Assembly (NCBI GenBank): GCA_963704995.1
Contig: CAVPIM010000020.1
Coordinates: 54,640-118,639, forward strand
Reading direction: 5' to 3'
DNA: 64,000 nucleotides
From: RYN-230 sp963704995
GTDB taxonomy: Bacteria > Actinomycetota > Actinomycetes > Streptosporangiales > Streptosporangiaceae
Numbering within the stretch: the stretch's first letter is position 1; the number at the start of each line of letters is the position of its first letter. The translations under genes and the position numbers were made by a program. Positions 8,830-16,414 of the stretch are shown here, piece after piece. The notes under the pieces were generated by a model, which was given only the letters and a program-made list of their open reading frames with translations, was not told the DNA's origin and did not search any database.

Positions 8830-9870
8830 CAGGACAAGCCCGGAAATCCCGGGGACCTTGATCACCGCCGGGGTGGGCGTGGCCGCCGGGCCGGGCCTGG
8901 CCGCCCGGCCGGGTGTGGCCGCCCGGCCGGGTGTGGCCGCCCGGGCCAGCCTGGCCGTGGCGCTGCGGCCGGGCCCCGGCCCCGGCCCCGGCCCCGGGGA
9001 CAGCGTGCCCGGCGCGTGGCCCCGGATGTAGATGGGCGTGCCACCGGCGCGGCTGATCCTGATCTGCTGGTACAGCACGTTGGCCACGTCCACCGGCACC
9101 CGCACGCAGCCGTGCGAGGCCGGCTTGAGCGGGATGGGGACGTCACCGTGGATCGCGAAGTTCGTGCCGATGAAGAACACCGGGTTGTACATCCGGCCGA
9201 GCGGGACGCGCAGCCATCCGCCCAGGAACAGGTGAGCCCGGTAGTTCCCGTCCGGGGTGAGGGCCGGCCCGCATGTCCCGCCGCCGGGGCAGCGGTAGCG
9301 GTAACCCCCGCCCGCGGAGATGTGGCTGATCAGCTGCACCCGGCCGTGCGCGTACAGGACCAGCACCTCCGAGGGCAGATTGACCTCGATGCGGGTCCGG
9401 CCGCCGCCGGGCACGAGCACCTGCGGCAGCCGGGGGACGTCCAGGGCCCGCTGCATAGCCGGGCCCACCTCGTCGGCCCCGGCCGTGGTCGGCAGGCCCT
9501 GCACTTCCTTGAACGCCCAGACGGCTTCGAGCGTGCCGGTGCCGAACCGGCCGTTGGGCTGGCCGGGGTAATAGTGCAGCTGGGCGAGCCGCTGCTGGAG
9601 CCTGCGCACCGCGGTGCCCGCCATCCCGGGGCGCAGCGTCCCGGTAGCCGGTGCGGGAATCCAGGACCGCAACCGCACCTGCGTCCCGTGCCCGGCCGGC
9701 CACGGGACGGCAGCCTGGGCGGCCCCGGCCTGGCCGCCCATCCCGGCCGCGAGCGCGCCCACTGCGCCGAGGGCAGCCGCGGCCACCCTGATGGCCCGGC
9801 TCCAGGAGCAGCGGGACCGGCTCCGGGGGTGGCGGGACCGGGCCATCCAGCCGGGGGGCGGCGGGCTCAT
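8806..9870 (-). CDS. L,D-transpeptidase (YkuD) with peptidoglycan-binding domain
   Basis: Exported wall enzyme of 354 residues that forms 3-3 peptide crosslinks. A basic N-terminus and a hydrophobic segment (about 26-50) make a signal or anchor. A PG_binding_1 domain (TAVRRLQQRLAQLHYYPGQ to VWAFKEVQGL) precedes the YkuD domain, whose active-site motif SHGCVRV contains the catalytic Cys, with the partner His in FAIHGDVP. The tail is rich in Pro/Gly/Arg repeats (GPGPGPG, AATPGRAA) and probably low-complexity. ATG 9870 was chosen because GGGAGGA lies about 9 nt upstream; ATG 9915 has none. Confidence 0.93.
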   Translation of the reverse strand: MSPPPPGWMARSRHPRSRSRCSWSRAIRVAAAALGAVGALAAGMGGQAGAAQAAVPWPAGHGTQVRLRSWIPAPATGTLRPGMAGTAVRRLQQRLAQLHYYPGQPNGRFGTGTLEAVWAFKEVQGLPTTAGADEVGPAMQRALDVPRLPQVLVPGGGRTRIEVNLPSEVLVLYAHGRVQLISHISAGGGYRYRCPGGGTCGPALTPDGNYRAHLFLGGWLRVPLGRMYNPVFFIGTNFAIHGDVPIPLKPASHGCVRVPVDVANVLYQQIRISRAGGTPIYIRGHAPGTLSPGPGPGPGPGRSATARLARAATPGRAATPGRAARPGPAATPTPAVIKVPGISGLVLPRPPRVS

Positions 9871-10094
9871 GCGCGATGTCCTCCCTCGTTCGCGTGGCCC
9901 TGATCGGCCCGCCATGGCCGCACGCTAGGAGAATCCTCGTCAGGCAGGGGTCAGCCGTGGATCGCGGGGGGCGGGGGGCGCCAGCAGCTCGATAACTGAA
10001 AGTATCATTCTGACTACTCTTCGTGGAGGGAGTCGGCAGATCTGGTGGCGGCGTTCCCGCCGCCTGGACCGGCTCCGGCGGAGACCATGGCTGG

Positions 10095-10796
10095 ATGAGC
10101 AGCGGACGGGTACTCGGCGTCAACGCGTGCCGGGGCGGCTGGGTCGGGATCGCCCTGGGGGACAGCCATATCCGGCCTTACGTCGCGCCGACCATCCGTG
10201 AGCTGGCCGGGCAGGCCGCCGCGGACGGCCCCCCGCAGGTCATCGCGATCGACATTCCCATCGGCCTGGCCGATACCGGGAGGCGGCGCGCGGACCAGCT
10301 GGCCCGGGAAGCGCTCGGCCGCCGCTGGCCGTCCCTGTTCATCACGCCGGTCCGGGAGTCGGTGCAGGCCGGCGACTTCCCGTCCGCCCTGGCCGCGAAC
10401 CGGCGGCTCGCCGGTGAGGGCATCTCCCGCCAGGCGTTCGCGCTGCGGGCCAAGATCCTCGACGTCGACGAGTGGCTCCGGGGGATCAGCCCGCCGTCGG
10501 CCAGGGTCGTGGAGGCCCATCCCGAGCTGAGCTTCGCCCAGCTGGCCGGGGCCCCGCTGGCGCTCCGCAAGTCCACCTGGGCCGGCGCGGAACGGCGCCG
10601 CATCCTGCTCGCCCAGGCCGGGATCACCCTGGCCGCGGACCTCGGCGCGGCCGGGGAGCAGGCGGGCGTGGACGACGTGCTCGACGCGGCCGCCGCGGCC
10701 TGGACCGCCCTGCGGGTCAGCCGGGGCGCCGCGCGCTGCCTCCCCGACCCGCCCGAGACGTTCAGCGACGGGCTGCCCTCTGCCATCTGGACCTGA
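10095..10796 (+). CDS. DUF429 family protein (predicted RNase H-like nuclease fold)
   Basis: Protein of 233 residues with the DUF429 layout. The N-terminal strand GVNACRGGWVGIAL carries an Asn where the fold usually shows a D-x-C/G-R-x-GW pattern. The conserved VIAIDIPIGLAD (about 48-59) supplies the second acidic position, and the EAHPELSF block follows at about 141. The biochemical role is unproven; the family is predicted to act on nucleic acids. ATG 10095 gives a sequence that starts directly with the domain. The stop codon is embedded in a 15-bp tandem repeat. Confidence 0.85.
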   Translation: MSSGRVLGVNACRGGWVGIALGDSHIRPYVAPTIRELAGQAAADGPPQVIAIDIPIGLADTGRRRADQLAREALGRRWPSLFITPVRESVQAGDFPSALAANRRLAGEGISRQAFALRAKILDVDEWLRGISPPSARVVEAHPELSFAQLAGAPLALRKSTWAGAERRRILLAQAGITLAADLGAAGEQAGVDDVLDAAAAAWTALRVSRGAARCLPDPPETFSDGLPSAIWT

Positions 10797-10873
10797 GCCA
10801 TCTGGACCTGAACCATCCGGGACTGAACCATCTGGGACTGAACCATCCGGCCCGAGCCATCCGGGCCCGAGCG
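10783..10873. repeat. 15-bp tandem repeat starting at a stop codon
   Basis: About six units of the form CCATCTGGACCTGAA, drifting towards CCATCCGGGCCCGAG, start within the last codons of the DUF429 gene and run to just before the stop codon of the class II aldolase-like gene. The TGA stop is part of the unit, so the first three or four copies carry a stop in this frame. Confidence 0.8.
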
Positions 10874-10879
10874 CTGCCC

Positions 10880-11542
10880 TCACTCCCCGGCGCGCCGGCT
10901 CAGGTGCTGCCACAGCCGGGGCAGCAGCTCGTCCTGGACCGCCCGCCACGACGTGATTTCCCCGGCCGACAGCGGCTGCACCGGCCCGGCCGGGCGGGCC
11001 GCGAGGAACGCATCGCAGGACGCGGACAGCAGCCACATCCGGGCGACCGCGACACCGGGCGTGCCGCCCAGGGTGAGGGCCCCGTTCCCGCGCAGCAGCA
11101 ACGCCTCGCCCTCCGGCAGGCGGCCGGCGGCGCGGGCCGCCAGCCCGGCCGACCGCAGCAGGAGCGCACTGTCGTGCACCGGGACGCAGGCACCGAGCCA
11201 GGCCGCCTGGCCGTGCAGTGCGGGCAGCGACGGGGTCACAGCCGCGGCAGCGAACGCCCCGGGCGGCTGGGCCCGGGCGATCGCGCCGGCGTCCGGGCGG
11301 GCCTGGTAAAGGGCCATATGCGCCCAGGCCTCGGCCGGCGCTCCCGGGGGCAGCGCCGCCGCGGTGAGTGGCACCTCGACCAGGCCGGCCGCGGTGACCG
11401 TGGCCAGGTCCGCGGCCGGGGTGATCAGCATGGCCGTCCCGGCGCGGGCGGACACGTGCCCGTACGCCGTGACCAGCCCGAGGGATGACAGCACGCGCGC
11501 GGCCCGGGCGACCTCGCCCCGCAGTTCCGGTGCTCCGCTCAC
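10880..11542 (-). CDS. Class II aldolase/adducin-like protein lacking the metal ligands
   Basis: Protein of 220 residues with the class II aldolase fold: TAYGHVSAR (25-33), MLITPAADL (38-46), HMALYQARPDAGAIARAQPP (75-94) and LLLRGNGALTLGG (148-160). In the enzymes, zinc is bound by an HxH in the third block and a His in the RGHG-like fourth block. Here these read RAQ (90-92) and RGNG (151-154), so the metal site appears lost. It may be a non-metal enzyme or a binding protein. GTG 11542 is preceded by GAGAGGGG; the longer frame back to 11728 only translates a tandem repeat. It sits at the edge of the catabolic island, facing away, and operator O1 lies upstream of both genes. Confidence 0.75.
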   Translation of the reverse strand: MSGAPELRGEVARAARVLSSLGLVTAYGHVSARAGTAMLITPAADLATVTAAGLVEVPLTAAALPPGAPAEAWAHMALYQARPDAGAIARAQPPGAFAAAAVTPSLPALHGQAAWLGACVPVHDSALLLRSAGLAARAAGRLPEGEALLLRGNGALTLGGTPGVAVARMWLLSASCDAFLAARPAGPVQPLSAGEITSWRAVQDELLPRLWQHLSRRAGE

Positions 11543-11610
11543 CGCACCCACCCCTCTCGCTGACGCGCTGGCCCGCCGCCACTTGACTGGCTCCCCGCCG
11601 GGCCGGCCTG

Positions 11611-11690
11611 CACAGTGCCGCCTCCCGCAGTGCCGCCTACCGCAGTGCCGCCTACCGCAGTGCCGCCTACCGCAGTGCCGGCCTGCACAG
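11611..11690. repeat. 15-bp tandem repeat in the divergent intergenic region
   Basis: Five near-identical units of GCAGTGCCGCCTACC lie upstream of the class II aldolase-like gene, flanked by GCCTGCACAGTGC at both ends. They fall in what would be the 5' leader of that gene if it is transcribed from the operator-containing promoter at 11738. Confidence 0.8.
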
Positions 11691-11737
11691 TGCAGGCCCC
11701 TCACGTGCTGGCCTTCACAGCGGCGCACATCTCTGCA

Positions 11738-11753
11738 AAACTGTATGCAGTTT
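11738..11753. promoter_or_regulatory. Operator O1 for the GntR/FCD regulator
   Basis: AAACTGTATGCAGTTT, a perfect match to the motif repeated across this island. It lies 20 bp before the first extradiol dioxygenase gene. Read on the minus strand it contains TACAGT, with TTCCCC 17 bp upstream, so it may also overlap a promoter for the divergent class II aldolase-like gene. Confidence 0.8.
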
Positions 11754-11773
11754 AACGAGGAAGGGGAAGCGCC

Positions 11774-12673
11774 GTGATTTCAGGGCTGCATCACTACGCG
11801 CTGGAAGTGCCGGATCTGGAGGTGGCCGACGGGTTCCTGCGGGACTTCGGCCTGGAGACCGGGGAGAAGGACGGGTCGCTGGTCGCCCACTGCCCCGGCC
11901 GTGACCAGGAGCAGATCCGCCTCGTCCAGGCGCCCGCCAAGCGGCTGCACCATGTCACGTTCACGCTGACCCCGGGCACGCTGGACTCGGTCCGCGAGGC
12001 GCTGGACCGGGCAGGCACGCCGGTCATCGAGCCCCCGCCGGGCGCGACCGAGGACGGGCTGTGGATCCGCGATCCGGACGGGACGCCGGTGCAGCTACTC
12101 GACGAAGCCCCCGCTCCGGCCCGGCCCGCCGACGAGGTGCTGGTCAACGTGGGCGGCAGCCGCCAGCGGATCGGCGTGGCCCAGTGGATCCAGGCCACCC
12201 AGGATGTGCTGCCGCGGCGGCTCGGGCACACGCTGCTGTTCACCGCCCAGCCCCAGCAGATGACCGACTTCTACACCCAGGTCCTCGGCCTGCGGGTCAG
12301 CGACCGGATCAAGGGCCTGGTCACGTTCCTCAACTCCGGGCCCGGCGATCATCACATCTTCGGGTTCATCGCCAGCACGCACCGCGGGTTCCATCACGCC
12401 AGCTTCGAGGTGCCCTCCATCGACGCGATCGCGATCGGCGCCGACCGGATGCGCGCCCGGGGCCGCGAGGCCGGCTGGGGCCTGGGCCGTCACACCATCG
12501 GCTCGAACTTCTTCCACTACAACCCGGATCCGTGGGGCTCGTGGATCGAGTGGTTCTCCGACATTGATCAGATCGACGACTGCTGGGTGGCCAGCGACTG
12601 GGAGGTCCCGCCGCACCTGTGGGGCGCCCCGCCGCCCGCCACCTTCCTGGCCAACCAGGAACCCGGGGCCTGA
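11774..12673 (+). CDS. Type I extradiol ring-cleavage dioxygenase (VOC, BphC-like)
   Basis: Two-domain VOC protein of 299 residues, predicted to open catecholic rings by meta-cleavage with Fe(II) and O2. The three iron ligands of the family are all present in the C-terminal domain: His152 (RLGHTLLF), His208 (FHHASFEV) and Glu259 (SWIEWFSD). The His240/His249/Tyr region that contacts substrate in BphC enzymes is also visible (GRHTIGSNFFHY). The GTG start at 11774 has AGGAAGGGG at good distance. It is the first gene behind operator O1. The substrate is unknown; the loop sequences do not single out biphenyl, steroid or phenylpropanoid catechols. Confidence 0.9.
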   Translation: MISGLHHYALEVPDLEVADGFLRDFGLETGEKDGSLVAHCPGRDQEQIRLVQAPAKRLHHVTFTLTPGTLDSVREALDRAGTPVIEPPPGATEDGLWIRDPDGTPVQLLDEAPAPARPADEVLVNVGGSRQRIGVAQWIQATQDVLPRRLGHTLLFTAQPQQMTDFYTQVLGLRVSDRIKGLVTFLNSGPGDHHIFGFIASTHRGFHHASFEVPSIDAIAIGADRMRARGREAGWGLGRHTIGSNFFHYNPDPWGSWIEWFSDIDQIDDCWVASDWEVPPHLWGAPPPATFLANQEPGA

Positions 12674-12729
12674 GCGGCCTCACGCCGGGGCGGAGCAGCC
12701 ACCCATCCGCCCATTGCCTTTTCCCCGAG

Positions 12730-12761
12730 AAACTGCATACACTTTTAACTGCATACACTTT
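12730..12761. promoter_or_regulatory. Tandem operators O2a/O2b
   Basis: Two copies, AAACTGCATACACTTT (12730-12745) and TAACTGCATACACTTT (12746-12761), abut exactly. Each contains a TACACT that could serve as a -10 hexamer; TTGCCT lies 18 bp upstream of the first. They lie in the 168-bp gap between the first dioxygenase gene and the NTF2-like gene, which suggests a second, separately controlled transcript for the three genes that follow. Confidence 0.75.
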
Positions 12762-12841
12762 CGGCCGGGTCGTGCCCCCGCCGGCCTCCTCCCGAGGCCC
12801 GCCTGGTCCCGCCCCGCCAGTCTCCAACGAGGGAGAGCATC

Positions 12842-13195
12842 ATGAGCCGGGACGTAGCCCAGGTCTTCGCGGACATCGACGCGTTCGACCCAGACAAGTT
12901 CGTCGCCCACCTCACCCCGGACGCCACGTTCCGCTTCGCGAACGCCGACCCGGTCACCGGGCGGGCCGCGGTCCGGGAGGCGGTGGCCGGCTTCTTCTCC
13001 TCGATCGACGGCCTGACCCACCACATCAGGAACGTGTACGAGGTCGGCGAGACCGTGATCGCGCAGATCGACGTCGAGTACCGGCGCAAGGACGGCAAGA
13101 CCGTCACGGTGCCGAACGCGGACATCCTCGTCTACGACGGGGACCTGGTCCGCGACTGGCAGATCTACATCGACGTCACCCCGGTCTACGCCTGA
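12842..13195 (+). CDS. SnoaL/NTF2-like fold protein
   Basis: Small cytoplasmic protein of 117 residues with the cone-shaped NTF2 fold pattern: helix DVAQVFADIDAFDPDKFVAHL, strand DATFRFANADPVTG, helix AAVREAVAGFFSSI, then strands to VRDWQIYIDVTPVY. Such proteins often act as isomerases, hydratases or lyases on ring substrates; here an accessory step in the catabolic pathway is plausible but unproven. ATG 12842 is preceded by GAGGGAGAG. It lies 7 bp upstream of the second dioxygenase gene. Confidence 0.85.
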   Translation: MSRDVAQVFADIDAFDPDKFVAHLTPDATFRFANADPVTGRAAVREAVAGFFSSIDGLTHHIRNVYEVGETVIAQIDVEYRRKDGKTVTVPNADILVYDGDLVRDWQIYIDVTPVYA

Positions 13196-13202
13196 GCCGC
13201 CC

Positions 13203-14156
13203 ATGATTACCCTCACGGACATCGCCTACGTCCGGTCCGGCGTCGCCGACCTCGGGGCCGCCGTCCGGTTCGCGACCGGCCTCGTCGGCCTGGAACTGGC
13301 CGCGCCCGCCGAGGCCGGGGTGGCGCACCTGCGCGCCGACCACCGCCACCACTGCCTCGCGCTGGTCGAGGGTCCCTCCGGGGTCATCTCCTCCGGCTTC
13401 AGCGTCGCCGACTCCGACGCGCTCGCCGCGGCCGAGACCGAGCTGGAAGCCGCCGGGTTCCGGGTACGCCGCGGCGATCCGGTGCAGGCCCGGTCCCGGC
13501 GGGTCCGCGAGTTCATCGCGTTCGATGACCCGTTCGGCAACCGGCTGGAACTGGTCAGCCAGCAGGAGACGATCACCCGGCCGGTCGCGTTCACCCGGCC
13601 GGCCGGGATCACCGAGTTCGGCCATCTGTGCCTGGACGCGCCGGACGTGCACGAGGCCTACCGGTTCTGGAGCACCCGGTTCAACGCCCGGGTCTCGGAC
13701 TGGCTCGGCGACGCCGCCTGCCTGATGCGGATCGACCCGGTGCACCACAAGCTGGCCGTGTTCCGCGGCGAGCGGCCCGGGCTGTGCCACATGAACTTCC
13801 AGGTGGCCACCATCGACGATGTCTTCCGGAACTGGCACTTCCTGGTGGAGCACGGCGTCGAGATCGAGATGGGCCCCGGGCGCCACCCGCAGTCCACCGC
13901 GGTGTTCCTGTACTTCCTGGGCCCGGAGGGGTTCACCTACGAGTACTCCTTCGGCGTGCGCCGGATCGAGGACGACGCGGCCTGGTCGCCCCGCACCTTC
14001 GACCCGGACGAGCCCGGCTCCATCGACATGTGGCTGGGACCGGTGCGCCGCGTCTCCTCCCAGCTCCAGCTCGGACGCCCCGACCCGGCCAGCCCCGACC
14101 CGGCCAGCAGTGACCCGGCCGGCCCGGAACCCGTCCCCACCGGAAGGACCGCATGA
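13203..14156 (+). CDS. Second type I extradiol dioxygenase (VOC)
   Basis: Two-domain VOC protein of 317 residues with the Fe(II) triad His141 (FGHLCLDAPD), His196 (LCHMNFQV) and Glu247 (FTYEYSFGV). It is clearly paralogous to the first dioxygenase but diverged, so the two may act on different catechols, or at two ring-opening steps. After residue 285 there is a short repetitive tail (PDPASPDPASSDPAG) unlike the family. The stop overlaps the next start as ATGA, so translation is coupled to the hydrolase. Confidence 0.88.
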   Translation: MITLTDIAYVRSGVADLGAAVRFATGLVGLELAAPAEAGVAHLRADHRHHCLALVEGPSGVISSGFSVADSDALAAAETELEAAGFRVRRGDPVQARSRRVREFIAFDDPFGNRLELVSQQETITRPVAFTRPAGITEFGHLCLDAPDVHEAYRFWSTRFNARVSDWLGDAACLMRIDPVHHKLAVFRGERPGLCHMNFQVATIDDVFRNWHFLVEHGVEIEMGPGRHPQSTAVFLYFLGPEGFTYEYSFGVRRIEDDAAWSPRTFDPDEPGSIDMWLGPVRRVSSQLQLGRPDPASPDPASSDPAGPEPVPTGRTA

Positions 14157-15004
14157 CCGCGGCCACGCTGACCCCCGGCCAGATCGACGTGGCGGGCGTG
14201 CCCACCGCGCTCATCGATACCGGTGGGCCGGCCGGGGTGGCGGCCGGCCAGCAGGCACCGCCCGTGCTGCTGCTGCACGGGTCGGGCCCGGGCGTGACCG
14301 CCACCGCGAACTGGCGCGCGGTGATCCCGGCGCTGAGCCAGCAGCGCCGGGTGATCGCCCCCGACCAGCTCGGGTTCGGGGGAACCGCCACCGGCGAGCA
14401 GCGCACCTACGGCCGGGCGGCCTGGACGGAGCACGCCCTGGCGCTGCTCGACACGCTGGGCACCGGCCCCGTCGATATCATCGGCAACTCGATGGGCGGG
14501 GCGATCGCCCTGTCCCTGGCCGCCGCGCGCCCGGCCGCCGTGCGGCGCATCGCGGCGATGGGCTCGATGGGCGTGGCGATGGCGCTGCCGCCGGGCCTGG
14601 ACACCGTGTGGGGCTACACCCCCGGGGTAGCCCAGATGCGCGAGGTGATCGGCCTGTTCGCGCACGACCGCGGGCTGATCACCGACGAGCTGATCGAGCT
14701 GCGCTACCAGGCCAGCCTCAGCCCGGCGGTCCGCGATTCCTGGGCGGCCATGTTCCCCGGGCCGCGGCAGCGCTGGGTGGATGATCTGGCCTTGTCCGGG
14801 GGCGAGCTCGCGGCCATCACGGCCCCGGTGCTGCTGGTGCACGGCCGCGACGACCGGGTGGTGCCATGGCGGGTGTCCTCGGCCCAGCTCATCGACCTGC
14901 TGCCCGACTCCCGGCTGCACGTGCTGTCGGGCTGCGGGCACTGGACCATGATCGAGAAGACGGCCGAATTCCTGGCCGTGGTCCAGCCGTTTCTGGCCGC
15001 GTAG
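14153..15004 (+). CDS. Meta-cleavage product C-C hydrolase (alpha/beta fold, BphD/HsaD-like)
   Basis: Serine hydrolase of 283 residues, predicted to split the vinylogous 1,5-diketone made by an extradiol dioxygenase. The oxyanion motif LLLHGSGPGVTA is at 39-50, the nucleophile Ser113 lies in GNSMGG, the acid is probably Asp234 in GRDDRVVP, and His263 lies in GCGHW. The HGSGPG and GNSMGG motifs are typical of C-C hydrolases rather than general esterases. It is translationally coupled to the dioxygenase. The products should be a carboxylic acid and a 2-hydroxydienoate, which the hydratase/aldolase genes at 20-24 kb would process. Confidence 0.87.
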   Translation: MTAATLTPGQIDVAGVPTALIDTGGPAGVAAGQQAPPVLLLHGSGPGVTATANWRAVIPALSQQRRVIAPDQLGFGGTATGEQRTYGRAAWTEHALALLDTLGTGPVDIIGNSMGGAIALSLAAARPAAVRRIAAMGSMGVAMALPPGLDTVWGYTPGVAQMREVIGLFAHDRGLITDELIELRYQASLSPAVRDSWAAMFPGPRQRWVDDLALSGGELAAITAPVLLVHGRDDRVVPWRVSSAQLIDLLPDSRLHVLSGCGHWTMIEKTAEFLAVVQPFLAA

Positions 15005-15017
15005 CGGTCCTGGGCTG

Positions 15018-15782
15018 TTACGAGGCCGCCCGGGCGGCGGACGGCTGCCGGTCGATCAGCGCGACCGCGTGCGGCACGGCGACCGGCACGAACTCGGGCG
15101 CGCAGTCGGTCAGCACCCGCAGCGCGGTGCGCTCCAGGTGATGGGCCATCCCGGTCAGCGCGCCCCGCTCGTCGCCGGCGATCAGGGTCTCCAGGATCTG
15201 CGCGTGCTCCACGTCGCCCGGCACCTGCCAGCTGCCCGGATCGGACAGCTGGTAGATCCGGATGTACCGCGTGGTCCGGTCGGCAAAGGCCTGCAGCTGC
15301 CGCTGCAGCACCTCCCCGGCCGCCGCGGTGACCAGGCGGTGGTAGTCGGCGTGCGCAGCGAACCAGGCGCCGAAGTCCCCGGTCCGGCCCGCCCGCCGCA
15401 TCGCGGTCAGCAGCCGCTTGGCCTCCTTGCGGGACGCCGCGCCGAAGTGGCCGATGGTCATGGACAGGGCCAGCGTCTCCAGCAGGATCCGGCTCGCGTA
15501 GACGTCGTCGAGTTCCTGGGGGTCCAGGCCCGAGACCCGGGTGCGCTGGTTCGGCTCGATCTCGACCAGGCCCTCCTCCTGCAGCATCCGGAGCACCTCG
15601 CGCAGCGGGGTGCGGCTGATGCCGAGCTGGCGGGCCAGGCTCACCTGCGACAGCTTCGTGCCGGGCGTCAGGGTGCCGTCGAGGATGCACTCCCGCAGGT
15701 ACGCATGCACGTGCGGGATGGCCTGCCGGGCTTCGGGCAGGTCCACCTTGCGGATGTCGGGGACCAGGGCGGCACGGGGCAT
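15018..15782 (-). CDS. GntR-family regulator, FCD (VanR/FadR-like) subfamily
   Basis: DNA-binding regulator of 254 residues. The winged helix is at about 15-85 (ILDGTLTPGTKLSQVSLARQ, then LGISRTPLREVLRMLQEEGL). The all-helical FCD effector domain spans about 88-225, with candidate metal/ligand residues in LDDVYASR, HADYHRLV and HLERTAL. The ATG at 15782 is preferred; an upstream start at 15848 would run through operator O3. It sits between the two halves of the catabolic island, convergent with the hydrolase gene (14 bp gap) and divergent from the YCII-led operon. The eight operator copies nearby make it the obvious local repressor, including of itself. Confidence 0.9.
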   Translation of the reverse strand: MPRAALVPDIRKVDLPEARQAIPHVHAYLRECILDGTLTPGTKLSQVSLARQLGISRTPLREVLRMLQEEGLVEIEPNQRTRVSGLDPQELDDVYASRILLETLALSMTIGHFGAASRKEAKRLLTAMRRAGRTGDFGAWFAAHADYHRLVTAAAGEVLQRQLQAFADRTTRYIRIYQLSDPGSWQVPGDVEHAQILETLIAGDERGALTGMAHHLERTALRVLTDCAPEFVPVAVPHAVALIDRQPSAARAAS

Positions 15783-15807
15783 GCTCCTATTCTCCCTGAT
15801 CCGCCTG

Positions 15808-15823
15808 GAGCTGCATACACTTC
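15808..15823. promoter_or_regulatory. Degenerate operator O3
   Basis: GAGCTGCATACACTTC keeps the central CTGCATACA core but has weak flanks. It lies 26 bp upstream of the regulator start codon, where binding would give autorepression. Confidence 0.6.
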
Positions 15824-15850
15824 CCCGTCCTGAATCTTGATCACTCACCT

Positions 15851-15866
15851 AAACTGCATACAGTTC
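15851..15866. promoter_or_regulatory. Operator O4
   Basis: AAACTGCATACAGTTC, one mismatch from the full motif. On the plus strand it contains TACAGT with TTGATC 16 bp upstream, a reasonable promoter directed towards the YCII operon. Confidence 0.75.
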
Positions 15867-15938
15867 ACTTCGAGGATCGGCCCGGCTTCATGGCCGCCCT
15901 GGCCGCCGAGCTGGGCCCGGCCAGCTGCCCAGAAGGCC

Positions 15939-15954
15939 AAACTGTATGCAGTTT
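15939..15954. promoter_or_regulatory. Operator O5
   Basis: AAACTGTATGCAGTTT, identical to O1 and in the same orientation. It lies 45 bp upstream of the leaderless YCII start, spaced 26 bp from O6, so co-operative binding of two dimers is possible. Confidence 0.8.
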
Positions 15955-15964
15955 GCCGGAAACC

Positions 15965-15995
15965 TTGTACCTTCCGGCGGAACTGCATACAGTTT
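15965..15995 (+). promoter_or_regulatory. Leaderless promoter with embedded operator O6
   Basis: A -35 hexamer TTGTAC (15965-15970), a 17-bp spacer and a -10 hexamer TACAGT (15988-15993) end 7 nt before the ATG at 16001. The operator GAACTGCATACAGTTT (15980-15995) covers the -10. No Shine-Dalgarno precedes the ATG, so the mRNA probably starts at the ATG itself. Bound regulator would block RNA polymerase directly. Confidence 0.72.
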
Positions 15996-16000
15996 TAGAT

Positions 16001-16387
16001 ATGAGCAGCCAGGACACGACGCCGCAGGCCGGGCCGTCCGGGCTGCTCGGCCGCGACTACTGGCTGGTGCTGTCCACCCCGGTGGCCGGCACCAGCCAGG
16101 CGGACATCGACGCCTGCGCCGGGGACCACATCCGCTGGCTGCTGGGCCTGGAGCGGGACGGCGTCCTGTTCCTGTCCGGTCCGCTGCTGTCCGGTCCCGG
16201 CACCGGGCCCGGGTCCGGGGTGACCGTGCTGCGCGCCGCGGACGCCGGCCAGGCCGGATCGATCGCCGCGAACGATCCGTTCGTGCTCGCGGATCTTCGC
16301 ACGTTCACCGTGCACCAGTGGCGCCTCAACGAGGGCAGCATCGGCGTCCGGCTCTCCCTGGGCACCGCCACGTACGACTGGCAATAA
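16001..16387 (+). CDS. YCII-like domain protein
   Basis: Small protein of 128 residues with a ferredoxin-like alpha/beta fold of the YCII/muconolactone-isomerase kind: strand YWLVLSTPVAG, helix DIDACAGDHIRWLLGLERDG, LFLSGPLLSG, then NDPFVLADLRTFTVHQWRL. The conserved His-Asp pair of YCII proteins could be represented by Asp/His in AGDHIRWL. A role in isomerising a ring-cleavage intermediate is possible but inferred only from context. It is first in the operon and its ATG is predicted to be leaderless. A long frame from 15890 crosses two operators and was rejected as the coding start. Confidence 0.78.
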   Translation: MSSQDTTPQAGPSGLLGRDYWLVLSTPVAGTSQADIDACAGDHIRWLLGLERDGVLFLSGPLLSGPGTGPGSGVTVLRAADAGQAGSIAANDPFVLADLRTFTVHQWRLNEGSIGVRLSLGTATYDWQ

Positions 16388-16414
16388 GCGGCAGCGGACC
16401 GCAAGGAGGCGGCG

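Noticed and set aside
11543..11728. A Cys/His-rich N-terminal domain (HCGRRHCGRRHC) on the class II aldolase-like protein
   Set aside because: It looks like a metal-binding motif but is only the 15-bp tandem repeat translated. GTG 11542 with a ribosome site starts exactly at the conserved domain.
15890..16000. An N-terminal extension of the YCII-like protein
   Set aside because: It would translate through two operator copies and the predicted promoter, and the residues do not resemble the family.
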